Shown: positions 1 through 13,249, counted from the stretch's first letter. The stretch is 64,000 nt of DNA from Miscanthus floridulus (GCF_019320115.1 NC_089598.1:32941983-33005982), one strand, 5' to 3'. Made by a program: numbers and translations. The notes: a model not told the origin generated them from the letters alone.

Positions 1-1980
1 AAAACCGGAGACACGGTGTGTGGGTGTAAAACTTTGAGTAAAACTGGATGAACTGCTAGACCCTATGCCCCGGTGGCTACGGTGTTTTTGTTCACTAGCA
101 TAATCGAATTCACAGTTCCCTGTACCTCAAGCTTCAACATTTGCCTTCTTGAGAAGGGTTCGAAGGGGTCTACCTGTAGAATCTCCTTCAAGGAGAAGCT
201 GTTAGGTCACCTAAAGTCAATCGAACGGCTTGGATCATTGCTGAGAGACAGAAATGAAAAACTACGATGCTTGTGTAGGTCACACCGACCCCGTCACAAA
301 CGTCAGACCCGAACCCTGCACGGACATGTCTGGTAAGATCTTCTCATCGCTCATGCCACCAAGGTAACGTCACCGACCCCCGCTTTTGTTTCGATAAAAT
401 CATACATTAAACCTATATATCCAAATGTTGCATATGCGATCGTCGCATCTCAACGCTTCATGTCGTGCCACGAAGCGGCACCCGCCTCATTCAATATGAG
501 CGGCAATTGACCAAGGTTCAAAGGCCGGCCCACAAAGGGCTTGAGGCCACCTCGCATCAAACAGAGCCAGGGGAGAAAAACCGAGAGGAGCCCCAGTGGC
601 CTTGCCCGACCCTGCTTGAAAGCAGACAGGGACATCTCGACCTTTCTCGTTTGATTCTAACCTCGAGCCAAACCCATAGAATCTCCATTGAGGAGAGGCC
701 AACAGGCCACCTGAACCTATCGAACGGCTCAAGTATCTACTGGGAGGCGGGTTAAGAAGTAGTGGAATGCCACATACGGGCTCTGCCGACCCTGTTAGCT
801 GATGATAGACCCGGATTCCACATGAACATACCCGTTAGCAAGCTCATTGAGCGTGACACTTGAGCCTTCGAGGAAAGTGCCGTCAACTCAACCCCTTCAA
901 TTACAAAAATCAAGGATGGGGTCACGCGCGAAACATGGCCAACCCCTATCAGACCCCAAGGGGCTCGGGGGCTCAAGCCACTCGATTCGAGATCGAGAGA
1001 CCAAGGTTGGAAGGCTGGGCCACAAAGGTTCCAAGGCCACCTCATGTCAAACAAGAGCTAGGGGAGAAAATGTAGATGAGCCTCAGCGGCCTTGGCTCAA
1101 CCCGCATTGAGGTGGATAGGGTCATCTCAACCTTCTAGTTCAATCCAGCCTCTAGCCGAGCCCATAGAATCCCCATTGAGGGGGAATCTGTTGGAAGGCA
1201 GGTCAAGGAGCAACAAAACGCCACCCAGGGGCTTTGCCGACCCTATCGCAAAGCAATGGGATCAGATTCCATTCGAACATCCTCGTTAGCAAGCTCATCA
1301 AGCATGTCACTCAAGCCATCAAGGCAAGTGACATCGCCTCAACCCCTCTAGTTGCGGAAACCGTGAACGGGGCAACAGTCACAAAACAAGCCGACCCTTG
1401 ACTGAATCCCCACCACACGTAGGGGCTTGGGGAAAGCCGGTCCAACAATGAGACCAAACACATAGTCACAGAACGATTGCCAAAATCCTAAGTAAGGGGT
1501 ACATGTGAATACAAGAGTAAGTTTGCTACCCTCGCTTCGGTCTCTAGTAACATCCGACCCCAGCGACTGCAAGGGGTTGGATCTCACTCGGGGGCTAATA
1601 AAGGAATAAATACCTCTTTTTTTTCAAAACATTCGTTGCATCAGACCTATTCCTCGCATTAAGGTTAGCGGCAAGGTTTATGGGAGCAGATAAATGAGCA
1701 TGCCTGGTAAGACTGTAAAAAGACCACGCCCCAACGGCTACGATAACTTTGGTCACTAGCATAATCGAAATTTCCCCCTTATACACCTTAGGCCCTATGG
1801 TCTTAACGAACGAAAGGGTTGGATTGCATAAACCTTTTTTCTCGATTGCAAAAGGGAAGAAAGTAAGCTCAAACGAACGAAACAAAATTGCGAAACAATA
1901 TTATGAATCTGTTTTCGGACACAAAAGCACCAACACTTGCCACATATTATAGATAAATGTTTATCAAACTTATCCAACTA
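1..1980. repeat. Diverged ~490-bp tandem repeat in the Retand-type element
   Basis: The phrase ATAGAATCYCCATTGAGG and its variants recur at about 175, 677 and 1165. The phrase ACCAAGGTT-AAGGC-GGCC recurs at about 505 and 1004, and CGTTAGCAAGCTCAT at about 832 and 1284. Spacing is roughly 485-500 bp, so about three diverged copies are present. A block at about 75-180 (GTCACTAGCATAATCGAA-type sequence) is also echoed at about 1750-1840. No long ORF is supported here. Such repeats between pol and the 3' LTR are usual in Tat-lineage elements. Confidence 0.65.
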
Positions 1981-1981
1981 A

Positions 1982-3284
1982 CTACTTCCTTAGAGGGAGA
2001 ACTATGTCTTTCAGTCTATTCGCCAGGTCCCGTGTAATGGGAGTCACCGCCTTCTCAATCTCATCCAGCTCAGAGTTTTCGTTGCCAGGCACGAAGCCGA
2101 GGCTCATTGCCTCCAAGTTAACTTCCTGATCATAGTGAGAGCGGACAACAACAAAGGCTTGGGTGATCCTAGCATGAAAGGCGTTCTCTTTGAGCTGGCG
2201 CACCCACACTGTGATATCTACGGCATAGGCCATAAGTGAGCTAGTTTCCTCCGGCCGCACCACCCCAAGGTCATCAAAAACAACCCCAATGGCAGTGCAC
2301 AGGAGATCGTGCTCATCACTCTCAGCTTGAAGAATCCCCCACACCTTGGTGAGCTCTATGCCTAGCCCAGTAGAGATGCTCTCAGCCTCTAGCCTTTGGG
2401 CCACCATGACTCCAAGATCCACCTAGAGGAAGCTGACCCCCTAACGTGCCTTGTTGTGCTCTCAGATGGCCTAGTCATGCTCCTCACGGGCCATGCCACG
2501 CTCTGAGTGAAGTCTTTCTATAGTCTGGTGCATCTCATCTTGCTCCCTGCGTAGTCGGGCGATCACCTCGGCATCCTGATTCACCCTCTACTATAGGGCC
2601 ATAGACCTGTCCTCAGCTTCCAGCTTGAGATCCCGCTCCCTCTCCAGCCCTTCTAGGACCTCGATGGCCCGCTGGCTGGCCTTGGCATCCTTGTAGAGCA
2701 ACTCATCCTGCTCCTTTCGGACCCTGGCATCCACCTCCTCATCCTGCTACACCCTCACCGATAGATCTTGGAACATCCCATGGATCTCCTCCGTGTCCCG
2801 ATGTGCCTCGGCTTCCCGCTGTTGGGCGGCAGCAAGCTGGGCGCTCACATCTCTGTGCAGTCAGGCCTCCTCGATGAGGTGGTCCCATTCCACCTTCTGC
2901 TCATGGAGGAACCAATACTTTTCCTGGCTACGAGCAATGAGGGACTAAAAAGAAGACCAGTATCAAGAATATGAAAATATGAAAATACATGAAGAAAGAA
3001 GAAAGCGAGAGGGAAGATCAAGCGGATACCCGACCAGTGGGAATGATGACGTCACGCAGGACGCCCCTGGCTGAGCTCAAGGCTTCCATCAAAGCTAAGA
3101 ACCCAATGTCGAGACTCTCCTGCTCTATGCTCCCGGTAGCATCATCGAGCGAGAAGAGAGTCAACATTGGGTCCTGAGGAGCCATCCACTGGAGTGGTGG
3201 CTCACCCCACGCAGGTGAGTGGCTGCCCCTCTACATCAGGGCCAAGGGTGACCCCCTGCTGATCCTCTCCACCACCGCCATGAC
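1982..3284 (-). pseudogene. C-terminal part of the element's antisense ORF (coiled-coil protein), broken
   Basis: A clean 146-codon ORF at 2422-1982 ends in stop at the left edge. It is acidic and leucine-rich, with segments such as LDEIEKAVTPITRDLANRLK. Upstream on the minus strand (2423-3200) the sequence still reads as charged heptad-like helix rich in Arg, Glu and Gln, but with stop codons, so the protein is broken. The block stops exactly at the target duplication of the gypsy insertion at 3285 and resumes at 8239. I take it as the tail of the protein whose N-terminal domain lies at 29127-31226. That link is inferred from strand, order and the insertion sites. Confidence 0.55.
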
Positions 3285-4095
3285 TGATGAGGACATCAAT
3301 ACTTCATCGTATACAAGCCAAGTAGAGGAGGACATCTAGCATGGGCGTCCAATTCATCTTTTACGTGGTGGAAGCCGAGTCCAACTCAAGTTCGAGTCCA
3401 ATTCGGGCTCCAGGACTAGTCTGCCTTAAACTGGTCACCCAGGACGCATTCGGACTCCGTTTTCGATAATCCACATATGGATGGAAAGCTAATTTGATAA
3501 GGAAGCCAATCCAAGTGGTTTCACGTCAAAAGCTCTTCGGAATCAATGGGAATCATCGAAACAAGTCAGCATCCAGAATCTGCCAGGGTGCTGCGACACC
3601 AGTTTTTGGTCCGTTGGACTGTGTATCATGTTTGGGCCCATTAGGGGGCGCGTCATAAATACCAGCCGTCACTCTCCTTAGGGTTTGGGTTTTGTTTAGT
3701 TCTTGATTTCCTTGTGAAATAGATGTCGTTTTACTGCAACTATCACCGCCAAGGCCGCTTGCTATGAACCAGGGCCCCAGTTCTTGATCTTGTTCGCCTG
3801 TGGCGATTAGTCCTTTCGAATAAAGACTTGAACCCCTTCTCATTATCATAAGCCTCATATTTATTTGCAATTTCAGATTGCGTTCATCCTGTTCTTGCTT
3901 GTGTTCTCGATTCGCTTGCAGGAAAGCCTTCTCGGCGAGGTCAATCACGTTCGCGTGGTTGATAACCAACGGAGCAGTGGTGTAACGGTTACGAGGGTCC
4001 GAATCAATCTTGGTTCGAAGCCTAGATCGTGAACGTCGAGTCTCCACCAATCGATGCTATCATACCTTTCAGAAGATCGGGTCTAGTCTACATCA
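3285..4095 (+). repeat. 5' LTR of gag-protease gypsy element
   Basis: The TG...CA-bounded repeat is matched along its whole length by 7428-8238. It carries a CATAAATAC TATA-like segment at about 3653-3661. It is followed directly by a tRNA-Met-type primer-binding site. Confidence 0.93.
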
Positions 4096-4115
4096 AGTGG
4101 TATCAGAGATCTTGT
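4096..4115 (+). other. Primer-binding site
   Basis: AGTGGTATCAGAGATCTTG directly follows the LTR. TGGTATCAGAG is the usual complement of the initiator tRNA-Met 3' end used by plant LTR elements. Confidence 0.85.
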
Positions 4116-5346
4116 TGCCCGTTAGGTATAACTTTGTTTCCCCCTTTAGATTATTACTGTTTTTGCATTACCTACAGTCCACAAAAAAGCCAAAAAAAAT
4201 ACATCGTCACATATTCCCTGTCCTATAGCCTCATTGTGCCATGCAAGTTCATCTCTAATTTGCGTTGTTGAGTTTGTGCCCTAGGTCAAGTTCTTGTTGC
4301 TGGTTTTAGATCGTTTTTAAGTCCAGTTTGTGTTTTCCCCTTGTTTTTCATCATAATCCGTGAACACCTTCAAGTATTGCTATGATTCCTTTGTATTCAT
4401 CAAACCCTAGTCCACGCCATCTTACTTGTTACACTTGTCTTCACTGTTTTCATCAAATCCTTGCTATCATGACCAATTTTCCGCACATTATTCCCGTTTT
4501 GTCCTCTAATTCGGAGTCCGTTCTTAAAACTGGTCTAGTTTTCTCATACGAACTCCGTTTTTGATGTTCCATATATGCAAATTGATCAGAAAAAAATTTC
4601 AGATCCATCCATCCCTAGCTTTATTGGGGTTTGGAATTTTTAGATTGGTCAAAAAGTGGTCTCAAGATCCTTGTTTCGTGGTCACATGGTTTTTATCGAT
4701 TTTCATCCAGTTTTCTGAAAATTCCACAGGCCACGTCTTACACTTGTTTGAGCTTATATTTTCTGTGGTTACTTCTTTTGTGCTCCTAAGTAAAGGAAAA
4801 ATATCAAAAAAATAAAAATAAAATAAAAAGTCAAAATTTCCCAAAAAAACAACGACAGCCCAAAAAATAGAAAAAAAGAGAGGGGCAAAAGAGGAACAAT
4901 ATCTAGAGGAGCACATAGAGAGCGCTATTTGAGCTGTATTTGCGTGTGCTGATTTCTACCTTATTCCTAATCATATTCTTGCTGTCCACATCACTTGATA
5001 CATCTAGTACTTGGAACATGAGTAGGCCAGCAACTAAGACAAGTACTTGGGATACTTATTCAGCTTTGCTATTCAGTTGTGAATTTTGTTATTCCTTGCT
5101 ACTATATTGTGCCTGTCCAAGCTCCACTTTCTTCTAACCAAGTACAGGTTTGCCTTGCAACTGTTACACTCAAGCTACAATGGTATCACAGTCACCGACC
5201 GATTGCACCACCTGTTGCTTTGGTAAGAACACTTGTAAGACCGTGGTAAGACGCTTGAGAGTTGAGTGCCTTATTTTTCCTTATCCACAACCTAAGTAGT
5301 TGGTAGGGATAATACTATTTGTGTTGTCTTTTTCTTTCTACTAACC
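4116..5346 (+). other. Untranslated leader of gag-protease gypsy element
   Basis: This is an AT-rich leader between the primer site and gag. It has an A-rich stretch at about 4795-4880 and no supported ORF. A second TGGTATCACAG-like phrase occurs at about 5182, resembling a primer site; I give it no function. Confidence 0.6.
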
Positions 5347-7572
5347 ATGTTAGGAAAAGCCGGAGGCAGTGGCCAAGGAAACGAGGACGCACCTATGGAT
5401 TTCAATGACTGTGTTTCTAAGAATGAGCTCCATGCCATTCTTGATGACAAGTTCAATGAGATCCTTCAACAAATCACCAATTTGGCCAAGAGGATTGAAG
5501 ATGTTGAACAACGACATCCGAAACCACATCCTGAAGATGATGATGATGATCTCTCTGAGGAGGACGATGGCGACGCGGAGGCTAAAGCTGAAGCTCAATG
5601 ACGTGCTGAGGATGCACGTAACCGTAATCGATTGAACTTTAACCGACGCGGTATGGGAGGTAACAACCAAGGTAATAATGATCTTTTCTCTAAAACCAAG
5701 TTTAAGATACCTCCTTTTTCTGGTTCTGCTAATCCTGTAGCATATTTAGATTGGGAGATGGCTGCAGATCAAATATTTAGCTCCCATCAAGTACCTGAAG
5801 AATATAGAGTTAGACTTGCTACTAGTGAGTTTACTAGTTTTGCTCTTTTCTGGTGGAATGATATTTGCAATAATGCTAATGCTAATGCTCAAATACCTCA
5901 AACCTGGACTGTACTTAAACGACGAATGAAATCAATATTTGTTCCTCCATACTATTAGCGTGATCTGCGATTAAAACTGCAACATTTAAATCAAGGTAGT
6001 AAAACTATTGAGGAATATTATCAGGAGCTTTTAATTGGTCTAGCACGTAGTAACATACAAGAGGACGATATGGATAAGTGTTCTAGATTTTTTGTAGGTT
6101 TACGTCGTGAAATACAGGATGTTCTTGACTATAAAGAATATACTAGATTTTCCCAATTATATCATTATGCTATTAAAGCTGAAAGAGAAGTACAGGGACG
6201 ACAACCTAGGCGATCCATGACTCCATTCGCTACTCCATCCGTTCCTTCACGTCCAACCGAAGTGAGTAAATTTTCTAATGTGCAGACACCACCAGTGCCT
6301 GTAAAGAAGAATTCTCCTATCACACCTTCTTCCAGTGGATCTGCTACACCTTCCTCTAGCAGCTCTTCTAAAGTTGTGTGCCACCGCTGCAAGGGCATGG
6401 GACATATTGCTAAAGAATGCCCCAGCAAACGCGCATATATTGCTACTGATGATGGTGGGTATGCTAGTGCTAGTGATGAAGAGAATGAATTTGCACTTGC
6501 AACTGATCTTTATGCAGATAAATTTGCGGATAGTGCTGAAGATCCTGATGAGGTAATTGATAGTGTGGCATGCACTAAAGACTACAAATCAATCCTTGTT
6601 CAGCGTGTTTTGAGTACACAAGTTGAGCCAGTAGACAAGCTACAACGCCATAATTTGTTTCAAATGTTCCTCATTGTCAATAATTTCTATGTTTGTGCTA
6701 TAATTGATGGAGGGAGCAGCAATAATTTAGTAAGTTCTGAGCTTGTCAAGACTCTTGGTTTATCTACATGTGCTCTTCCACATTCATACCATGTTCAGTG
6801 GTTCAACAATAGTGGTAAGGCCAAGGTAACACAATCTACTCGTGTGCAATTTTCTATCGGGTCATACCATGATTATGCTGATTTTGATGTCGTGCCTATG
6901 CAAGCTTGTTCACTTTTGTTAGGCCGCCCTTGGCAATATGATAATAATGTTGTACATCATGGTAGGCAAAATAGATATACTTTTATGTTTAAAGGAAAGA
7001 CCATTGCTTTACTTCTTTTATCACCTGCTGAAATTGTGCAATATGAAAAGGAACTTGCTGAAAAGAAAAAGAAAGGCCATGATAAAGACTTTAGCAAACC
7101 AACAAATGAACCATCAAGTAACATGAAAGAAGTTTTATTTGCTCTTAAATCTGTTCTTGTTGATCATGATGAACCATGTTATGCTCTAACTTGTACATCA
7201 CCGATATGTCCACTTGGTCCTACTCCTAGTGCTATGCCTCTTATTGGTACTAACCTTTTACAGGAGAAGGAGGATGAATTCCCAACAGGGAAGCCACCAT
7301 GGCAGCCGCCTTTGCGAAGGATGGGGTGCCAAGATGAACGTCTTCTTCCGGAACCATCGTTGCTGTCATCCAATGGAGGAGACGATCTACTTCAGTCGAG
7401 GATGACTTCAATTCAAGAAAGGGAGGATGATGAGGACATCACTACTTCATTGCATACAAGCCAAGTAGAGGAGGACGTCCAGCATGGGCTTCCAATTCAT
7501 CTTTTTCGTGGTGGAAGCCGAGTCCAACTCAAGTTCGAGTCCGGTTTGGGCTCCAGGACTAGTCTACCTTAA
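5347..7572 (+). pseudogene. gag-protease polyprotein with two stop codons
   Basis: One reading frame runs from ATG at 5347 to 7572, interrupted only by TGA at 5599-5601 and TAG at 5956-5958. The order is an acidic N-terminal helix region, a retrotransposon gag domain (about 5690-6190, with the WW-containing FALFWWNDIC stretch), a Ser/Pro-rich linker, a CCHC zinc knuckle CHRCKGMGHIAKEC (6379-6420) and a retropepsin-like domain with active-site DGGSSNN (about 6708) and flap-side LLLGRPW. The tail runs past the polypurine tract into the 3' LTR, so the last residues are LTR-encoded. Both stops can be explained by C-to-T change (CGA to TGA, CAG to TAG). No polymerase domain follows. Confidence 0.88.
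7415..7427 (+). other. Polypurine tract
   Basis: AAGAAAGGGAGGA abuts the start of the 3' LTR at 7428. It is the usual plus-strand primer position. Confidence 0.85.
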
Positions 7573-8238
7573 ACTGGTCACCCAGGACGCATCCGAACTC
7601 CATTTTCAATGATCCACATATGGATGGAAAGCTAATTTGATAAGGAAGCCAATCCAAGTGGTTTCACATCAAAAGCTCTTCGGAATCAATGGTAATCATC
7701 GAAACAAGTCAGCATCCAGAATCTACCAGGGTGCTGTGACACCAGTTTTTGGTCCATTGGACTATGTATCATGTTTGGGCCCATTAGGGGGCACGTCATA
7801 AATACTAGCCATCGCTCTCCTTAGGGTTTGGGTTTTGTTTAGTTCTTGATTTCCTCGTGAAACAGACGTCGTTTTGCTGCAACTGTCGCCGCCAAGGCTG
7901 CTTGCTATGAACTAGGGCCCTAGTTCTTGATCCTGTTCGCCTGTGGCGATTAGTCCTTTCGAATAAAGACTTGAACCCCTTCGCATTATCATAAGCCTCA
8001 TATTTATTTGCAATTTCAGATTGCGTTCATCCTATTCTTGCTTGTGTTCTCGATTTGCTTGCAGGAAAGCCTTCTCGGCGAGGTCAATCGTGTTCATGTG
8101 GTTGATAACCAACGGAGCAGTGGTGTAACGGTTGCGGGGGTCTGAATCAATCTTGGTTCGAAGCCTAGATCATGAACGTCGAGTCTCCACCAATCGACGC
8201 TATCATACCTTTCGGAAGATCAGGCCTAGTCTACATCA
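7428..8238 (+). repeat. 3' LTR of gag-protease gypsy element
   Basis: It has the same length and ends as 3285-4095. Scattered substitutions are mostly transitions. The ATGAC target duplication follows at 8239-8243. Confidence 0.93.
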
Positions 8239-8301
8239 ATGACGCTCAGGGACCCTCCAGCCATGTCCCCCTCTGTCTAGCCTGCCTCGGGCGCCGCCAC
8301 C
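8239..8301 (-). pseudogene. Middle fragment of the Retand-type antisense ORF
   Basis: This short GC-rich block is trapped between two insertions. After removing one ATGAC copy it continues the sequence left of 3280. Its right end, GCCGCCACC, continues at 29127 (GGTGGCATGG) after removing one CCACC copy. Confidence 0.55.
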
Positions 8302-8620
8302 TGGGCTGCTCGAAAGCTCTAGTTTGGTTTTGGTGAATTGATGAAACCCTAAGTGCTAACCTAGTTTAACAAGTGATCATGAGATAGATAGCACATTCCA
8401 AGTGGTGAAGCAATTGAAGATCATGACATGAAGATGGCGATGCCATGGTGATGATCAAGTGCTAGGAATTGAAAAGAAGAAAGAGAAAAACAAAAGGCTC
8501 AAGGCAAAGATATAAAAGGTAGGAGCCATTTTGTTTTGGTGATCGAGACACTTAGTGAGTGTGATCACATTTAGGATCGATAGTCATACTATTAAGAGGG
8601 GTGAAACTCGTATCGAAATG
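8302..8620 (+). repeat. SIRE 5' LTR, left piece
   Basis: It begins with the family signature CGAAAGCTCTAGTTTGG (TGAAAGCCCTAGTTTGG at 35275). It is cut at 8620 by the chromovirus insertion. The last five bases, AAATG, are the target duplication. Confidence 0.85.
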
Positions 8621-11600
8621 TGTCACAAAACTGACCAATTTATAAGAGCACAAGTACAATAGTAGCCCGCAAGTGGTCGCATTGTCATACTAGAGCCCAT
8701 ATAAACCTGGTAGTCTATCGAGTACCACGACGGGTCTCAATAAATGATCCACAAACAACCAAGATCGTACATGATTCAACATACATGTCACATATTACAT
8801 AAAGTTCACAGATACAATTCCATCATCAGAGTATGAAACAAAGTTATTACAAACCAAGTTTGATAGATAATAGTGAAAGCAAATTAAGTTTGAAAGTAGC
8901 ATTTGCCAACATAGTTTAATACAGTGCCAACATACGACCACGGTCCACAAAAGCATGTAGAGGGATTAATAAAGAAGCTTGCCCAAGGCTTACTCCTCAT
9001 CCACAGTGGGATAGAAGCAACTCTTGCAATACCCATGATAAACTATGCCATCTGCAACAATAGGAATAAAACCCTGAGTACGAGAAGGTACTCAGCTAGA
9101 CTTACCCATCATAAACCAGAAATAAATTGACTCCAAGGATTATGCAAGGCTGTATAAGTGGAGGTAGCTTGACAACATTTGCATAAAAAGCGATTAACTT
9201 AGTTATACAATTATAATTCCGTTATCAAGTTATTTATAACTGTCCATCTCTAAATTAGCAACTATCTTATGCCAAACATGTGGTATATCAATTTAAGAGC
9301 AAGCAATAGTAACCATAGTAGGTATAGTAATTTCATGTTTATTCGAACCATCATCTTCCATAATACAATTACTACGATGTTGGGGCTAGCCAAGTTTCTC
9401 ACTATCCGGGAGAGACGACGATTCGAATTGATTTCAACCAGCTGGGAATTTATTCCTAACACAAACCTAGGCAGACCAGATCAACGGTCACCTTAGGTCA
9501 CCTTTGGTACAACTCAAGTCCACAAGTCGTGGGTTCGCCCAGCGCCGCACAATCAGGGACAATCAACTGCCAGGACGTTCAGGACTATCCTACCCTTGGG
9601 CTCATGTCTGGCTTCCCAGCACATCCTTACTACCATCTAGAATGCGCACTCTTATAGAGTGGGGCCTGGCCTGAGTTGAGCAACTCAGCTTCGCGGTCGG
9701 AATGAGTTATCCGACCAGCTAAGTGATAGGCATGCGTTCAATCTTATCAAAAGTGCCAACAACGGTACGGTCCTTAATCGGCATAGACGGAATCACATGA
9801 GTCAATCTACCATAGACTCCGCCCGGCCTCCATTTACTTTTACCCCATGGTTCTTTTCCATGATAGCAAATATAGCCAACCGTGCTTTGGTATCCACCTA
9901 TATCTCATAGGTGATAGAAAATCACCCGACTTCTACCGGTCTAAGCAGGGCTAAGCATATATTTGATCCTGGACCTACACAGGGTTAAAGGGTGTATTTC
10001 TAGACAAGGAAATTATATGCATCAAGTGGTTCCAATCAACTCTAATAACCTAATGCATCAATCATAAAGGACTCGAGTAATATTTTGTAAAACATTAGGA
10101 GACTTAGAATGCTCCGGGGCTTGCCTTTTAGAAAAGAAGTGGGGCAGTGGTCAGGGCACTCTAGAAGCTCTTCTGGGGTCTGCTCCTCGCCTTCAGGGGC
10201 TGCGGCTTGAGGAATCTCCTGCTGGTCCCCTTCCTCTCCTTCATTGAACTCCATCAACGTTATCTCCTCTATCGATCCTAGATGCATGAATATGGTATAA
10301 GATATTGTGAATGCATATATGTTGATGAGTATAGTATGATGACACATGATGAATGCATTCATGTAAGTATTCTTAATAGCATGGTGTTAAAGTAATAACA
10401 AGTGCATTATATTTTACTGAGTATGTGCATATCTCTTCTTGATTACTTAATCAAACACTTCAACAATTTATTTACTATATCATAAAACAACAGCTACTTG
10501 TTTTACTCATAACTGAAGTTCTACTTATCCAAATGCTATAATCTTGGATTTTTTGGAAATCTTATAAAATTGTCTACAACTTTCTTTTAATACTCTTACT
10601 GTGATTCAAGAGTTATATAGGGCAAACAAATCGTTCAATAAAATATGTCCAGAAAGCAAACATTTCGGATAATAAACTTGTAACAGCTAGAACTCGAAAA
10701 CCCTAAGCCCTATGACTATGAAAAATTAACAGAAGGTAGATTAGTAAGTTATCTACAAGTTTTTTATTAACAAGTTTTATAGCAAAGACATTATCCATAT
10801 GAAATCCTCCATACAATCAAAACTATACATGCAACTTTGTATTTGAATTATAAAGTGATAATTAGTTATTTGCTTACAATCAATGGCTTCTAAGCCTTAC
10901 CATTGACATTAACAGTTACTATGCATCATAAGAACCATAGAAAACATCATGGTTAATCACAATCTAATTATTTAAATGCCTTTATTAATTTAACTAAATA
11001 ATTAGGGTAAATAATAAACATACACCAAATGTATACAATAAATTCTCAGAAAATTACATTAGACTCCTAATGCTCACAATATGCTACTGTGAAAATTTCA
11101 TACCATTTGCACATGTATAACATCCTATGCAAAAATGACAAGCTAGCAAGGGTTATTTTAATGAAAATGAAAAACCCTATAGAAAAGTGTCAAGCAATAG
11201 ATTATCTATTTTTTCTAGCTTCACATTAGTGCCATACTACTGTACAAAAATTTGCATAGCAATATTTTACATATTTTTATCCCTACAAATTTCTTTAGAA
11301 AATGCCATTTATTAATAAATAAATAGAAAGACCATATTTAAATTAAGTTTACAGTAGACTTATTATTTTTCCTAGCTAGAACATGTCAATACAAAACCCA
11401 CAAAATTGGAATCATATTTTTATCATTTTTCTAGCTCAAGATATCTAATTTACAAAATGGTAAACATACAAAAAGCACTCATTTAACTATATTTAAATCG
11501 CCATGAAAAATACCAGAAAATGCACATTTCATATTTTTATAAAAACTACACTTCCTAAGGCATACATCAAAATTTGGTTTAGAAGATTTGGATCCCTACA

Positions 11601-13249
11601 ACTCTACTTATCATTTTTCAAAGTTTGTATCAAATCTGAAAACAGATGAACTAGCTTTCTCCATCGAGTCACTGACAGCTGGGGCCCTCGGTTCAGTCGA
11701 CCCCACATGTCAGCGACGGCAATACAAAGCGCGGCATGGGACAACCGAAGTTCGTTGACGGCGACCCTCTCCGACGACGGCACCGACCCAACCATGATCC
11801 CCATGACCTCCCGTACCTATTGAGCTGACAAGCTGGACCTATTGCCGAAGCTAAGCACGGCGGTGGCATCAATGGTGGCACGGCAGAGCAGGACGACAGC
11901 GCTACACCGGCGGTGACCGCGATGACTTGATCTAATGAGTCTACGAGCTGCTACACACTACGGCGGTTCTAGAGCACCAACCACTACGGCAAAAGGCGGT
12001 CGGATGCGGTGCGGCCACGATGACGTAGTGCGGCGGCGGAGGTGGCGCGGTGCTCGACGGAGGTGGCGCAGTGCTCGGCGGAGGTGGTGCGGTGGAGTTG
12101 CAATAGCACTGGTGCGGTGGGAGAGAAGCGATGTAACGTGGCGCAAGGCGAGCGGGGTGGCTGGCAATGGTGATGGTGGCACTGTCCGCTATGGCAGCTA
12201 CTGCAGGTGGGCAAAGGAAGAGGTAGAGAGCGAAATGAGAGCACGGGGATGGAGCGGGCGAGTGCAGGGCATGTTGTAGTGCGCTCTGGCCCAACATGGT
12301 TTGGCTAGTCAGACCGGCAGCGATGCGTGGCTTCGCTTCCTCCATGCGGTCGCCATGCTCTGTTGCCTGTCGGCCATGACAGCGCGCGGCGCGGCGTTCG
12401 TCAGAGTGCGATCCTATGCCTGACAACGCGATTTGAAGCAATTAAATCTCCTAATCCGTAGCTTGTTAGTGCAAACAACCTAAACAGAACTCATAGCCCT
12501 AAGTACCAGCTACAAAACTCCTTTATAAAACAAGGTCTAATTTGCAATGGATAGAGAATAAAATAAACTCAAAGTAGTGACCGTCAAACTGTAAGCACGC
12601 AAGACTTAGAAAAATTTTCCTAAGTGCTGAAATCAATGAAACGCTGATTCTTGTGAGCAATTTTTAAGCATGTTAAGAGCTAAACTAGCCTATGACCCAA
12701 AAATAAAAGTTGTTCCCCTTATCAAATACTACCACTTTGCTTTAGTGCACACATCCATGCAAAGTCTCTATCATATAGTTCAAACTTGGTCAAACCTCCT
12801 ACTTTCAAATAATGACTTATACTTGAACTATGACTTAGTGACCAAATTGGCCCTAGCCATGAATACCAAAGTTGTTCATGATGACATGCTAAACATGTTT
12901 AAGCTATTCCCAAGTTCACACAATTATTTCATACATTGGTTACACATAAAGCTTTCTAGGTCAACATACATAGCATCACTTAAGGACCTTATCATACAAA
13001 GTGACCTTTATGACCATTGTTCCACTAGTCATACTAAGTATAGCTATGATGTTTTAGTGACTCACATCAACCATCTACATGTATTCACTCATGATCATAT
13101 GCATATATACAAGGAAACATAAAATAACAAGCATGTTTCATATGTTTCAATCACATGTTTCAATTGTAAAAGCTTATTTACGAATGCTTGATGCTCATGC
13201 TCATGCAATGCAAGTCAAATTATGCAAGCTTAACACCTAGGGTGTTATA
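8621..13249 (-). repeat. 3' LTR (element sense) of the Tekay-like chromovirus
   Basis: It matches 19907-24595 over its whole length with scattered substitutions. It contains an AT-rich part (8621-11640), a GC-rich part with a 21-bp minisatellite (about 11640-12430) and an AT-rich part to 13249. The terminal base pair reads TATAAC where the partner reads TGTAAC on the minus strand, a single transition. Confidence 0.92.
12025..12100. repeat. 21-bp minisatellite in LTR, about 3 copies
   Basis: The GAGGTGGCGCGGTGCTCGGCG-type unit is repeated about three times. The partner LTR has about six copies at 23315-23455. Confidence 0.8.

Larger units (their letters stand above)
3285..8238 (+). mobile_element. 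Complete gag-protease-only Ty3-gypsy LTR retrotransposon
   Basis: Two LTRs of identical length (811 bp each, 3285-4095 and 7428-8238) start TGATGAGGACATCA and end CTACATCA. The 5-bp target duplication ATGAC is perfect (3280-3284 and 8239-8243). A primer-binding site follows the left LTR and a purine tract precedes the right one. The internal region codes only gag and a retropepsin-like domain; reverse transcriptase, RNase H and integrase are absent with no room for them. It is therefore non-autonomous, comparable to the TR-GAG class of plant elements but with a protease. The LTRs differ by a few percent by eye, so the insertion is not recent. Confidence 0.93.

Noticed and set aside
11935..12441. 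Overlapping GC-rich ORFs in several frames (and 23103-23809)
   Set aside because: They arise from the GC-rich minisatellite part of the LTR, are open on both strands at once and show no family features.
12670..13122. 150-codon ORF on the plus strand, open in both LTR copies (also 24016-24468)
   Set aside because: The two copies differ at eight residues against about three silent changes, so there is no sign of selection on the protein. It is antisense to the element and AT-rich with no known domain.
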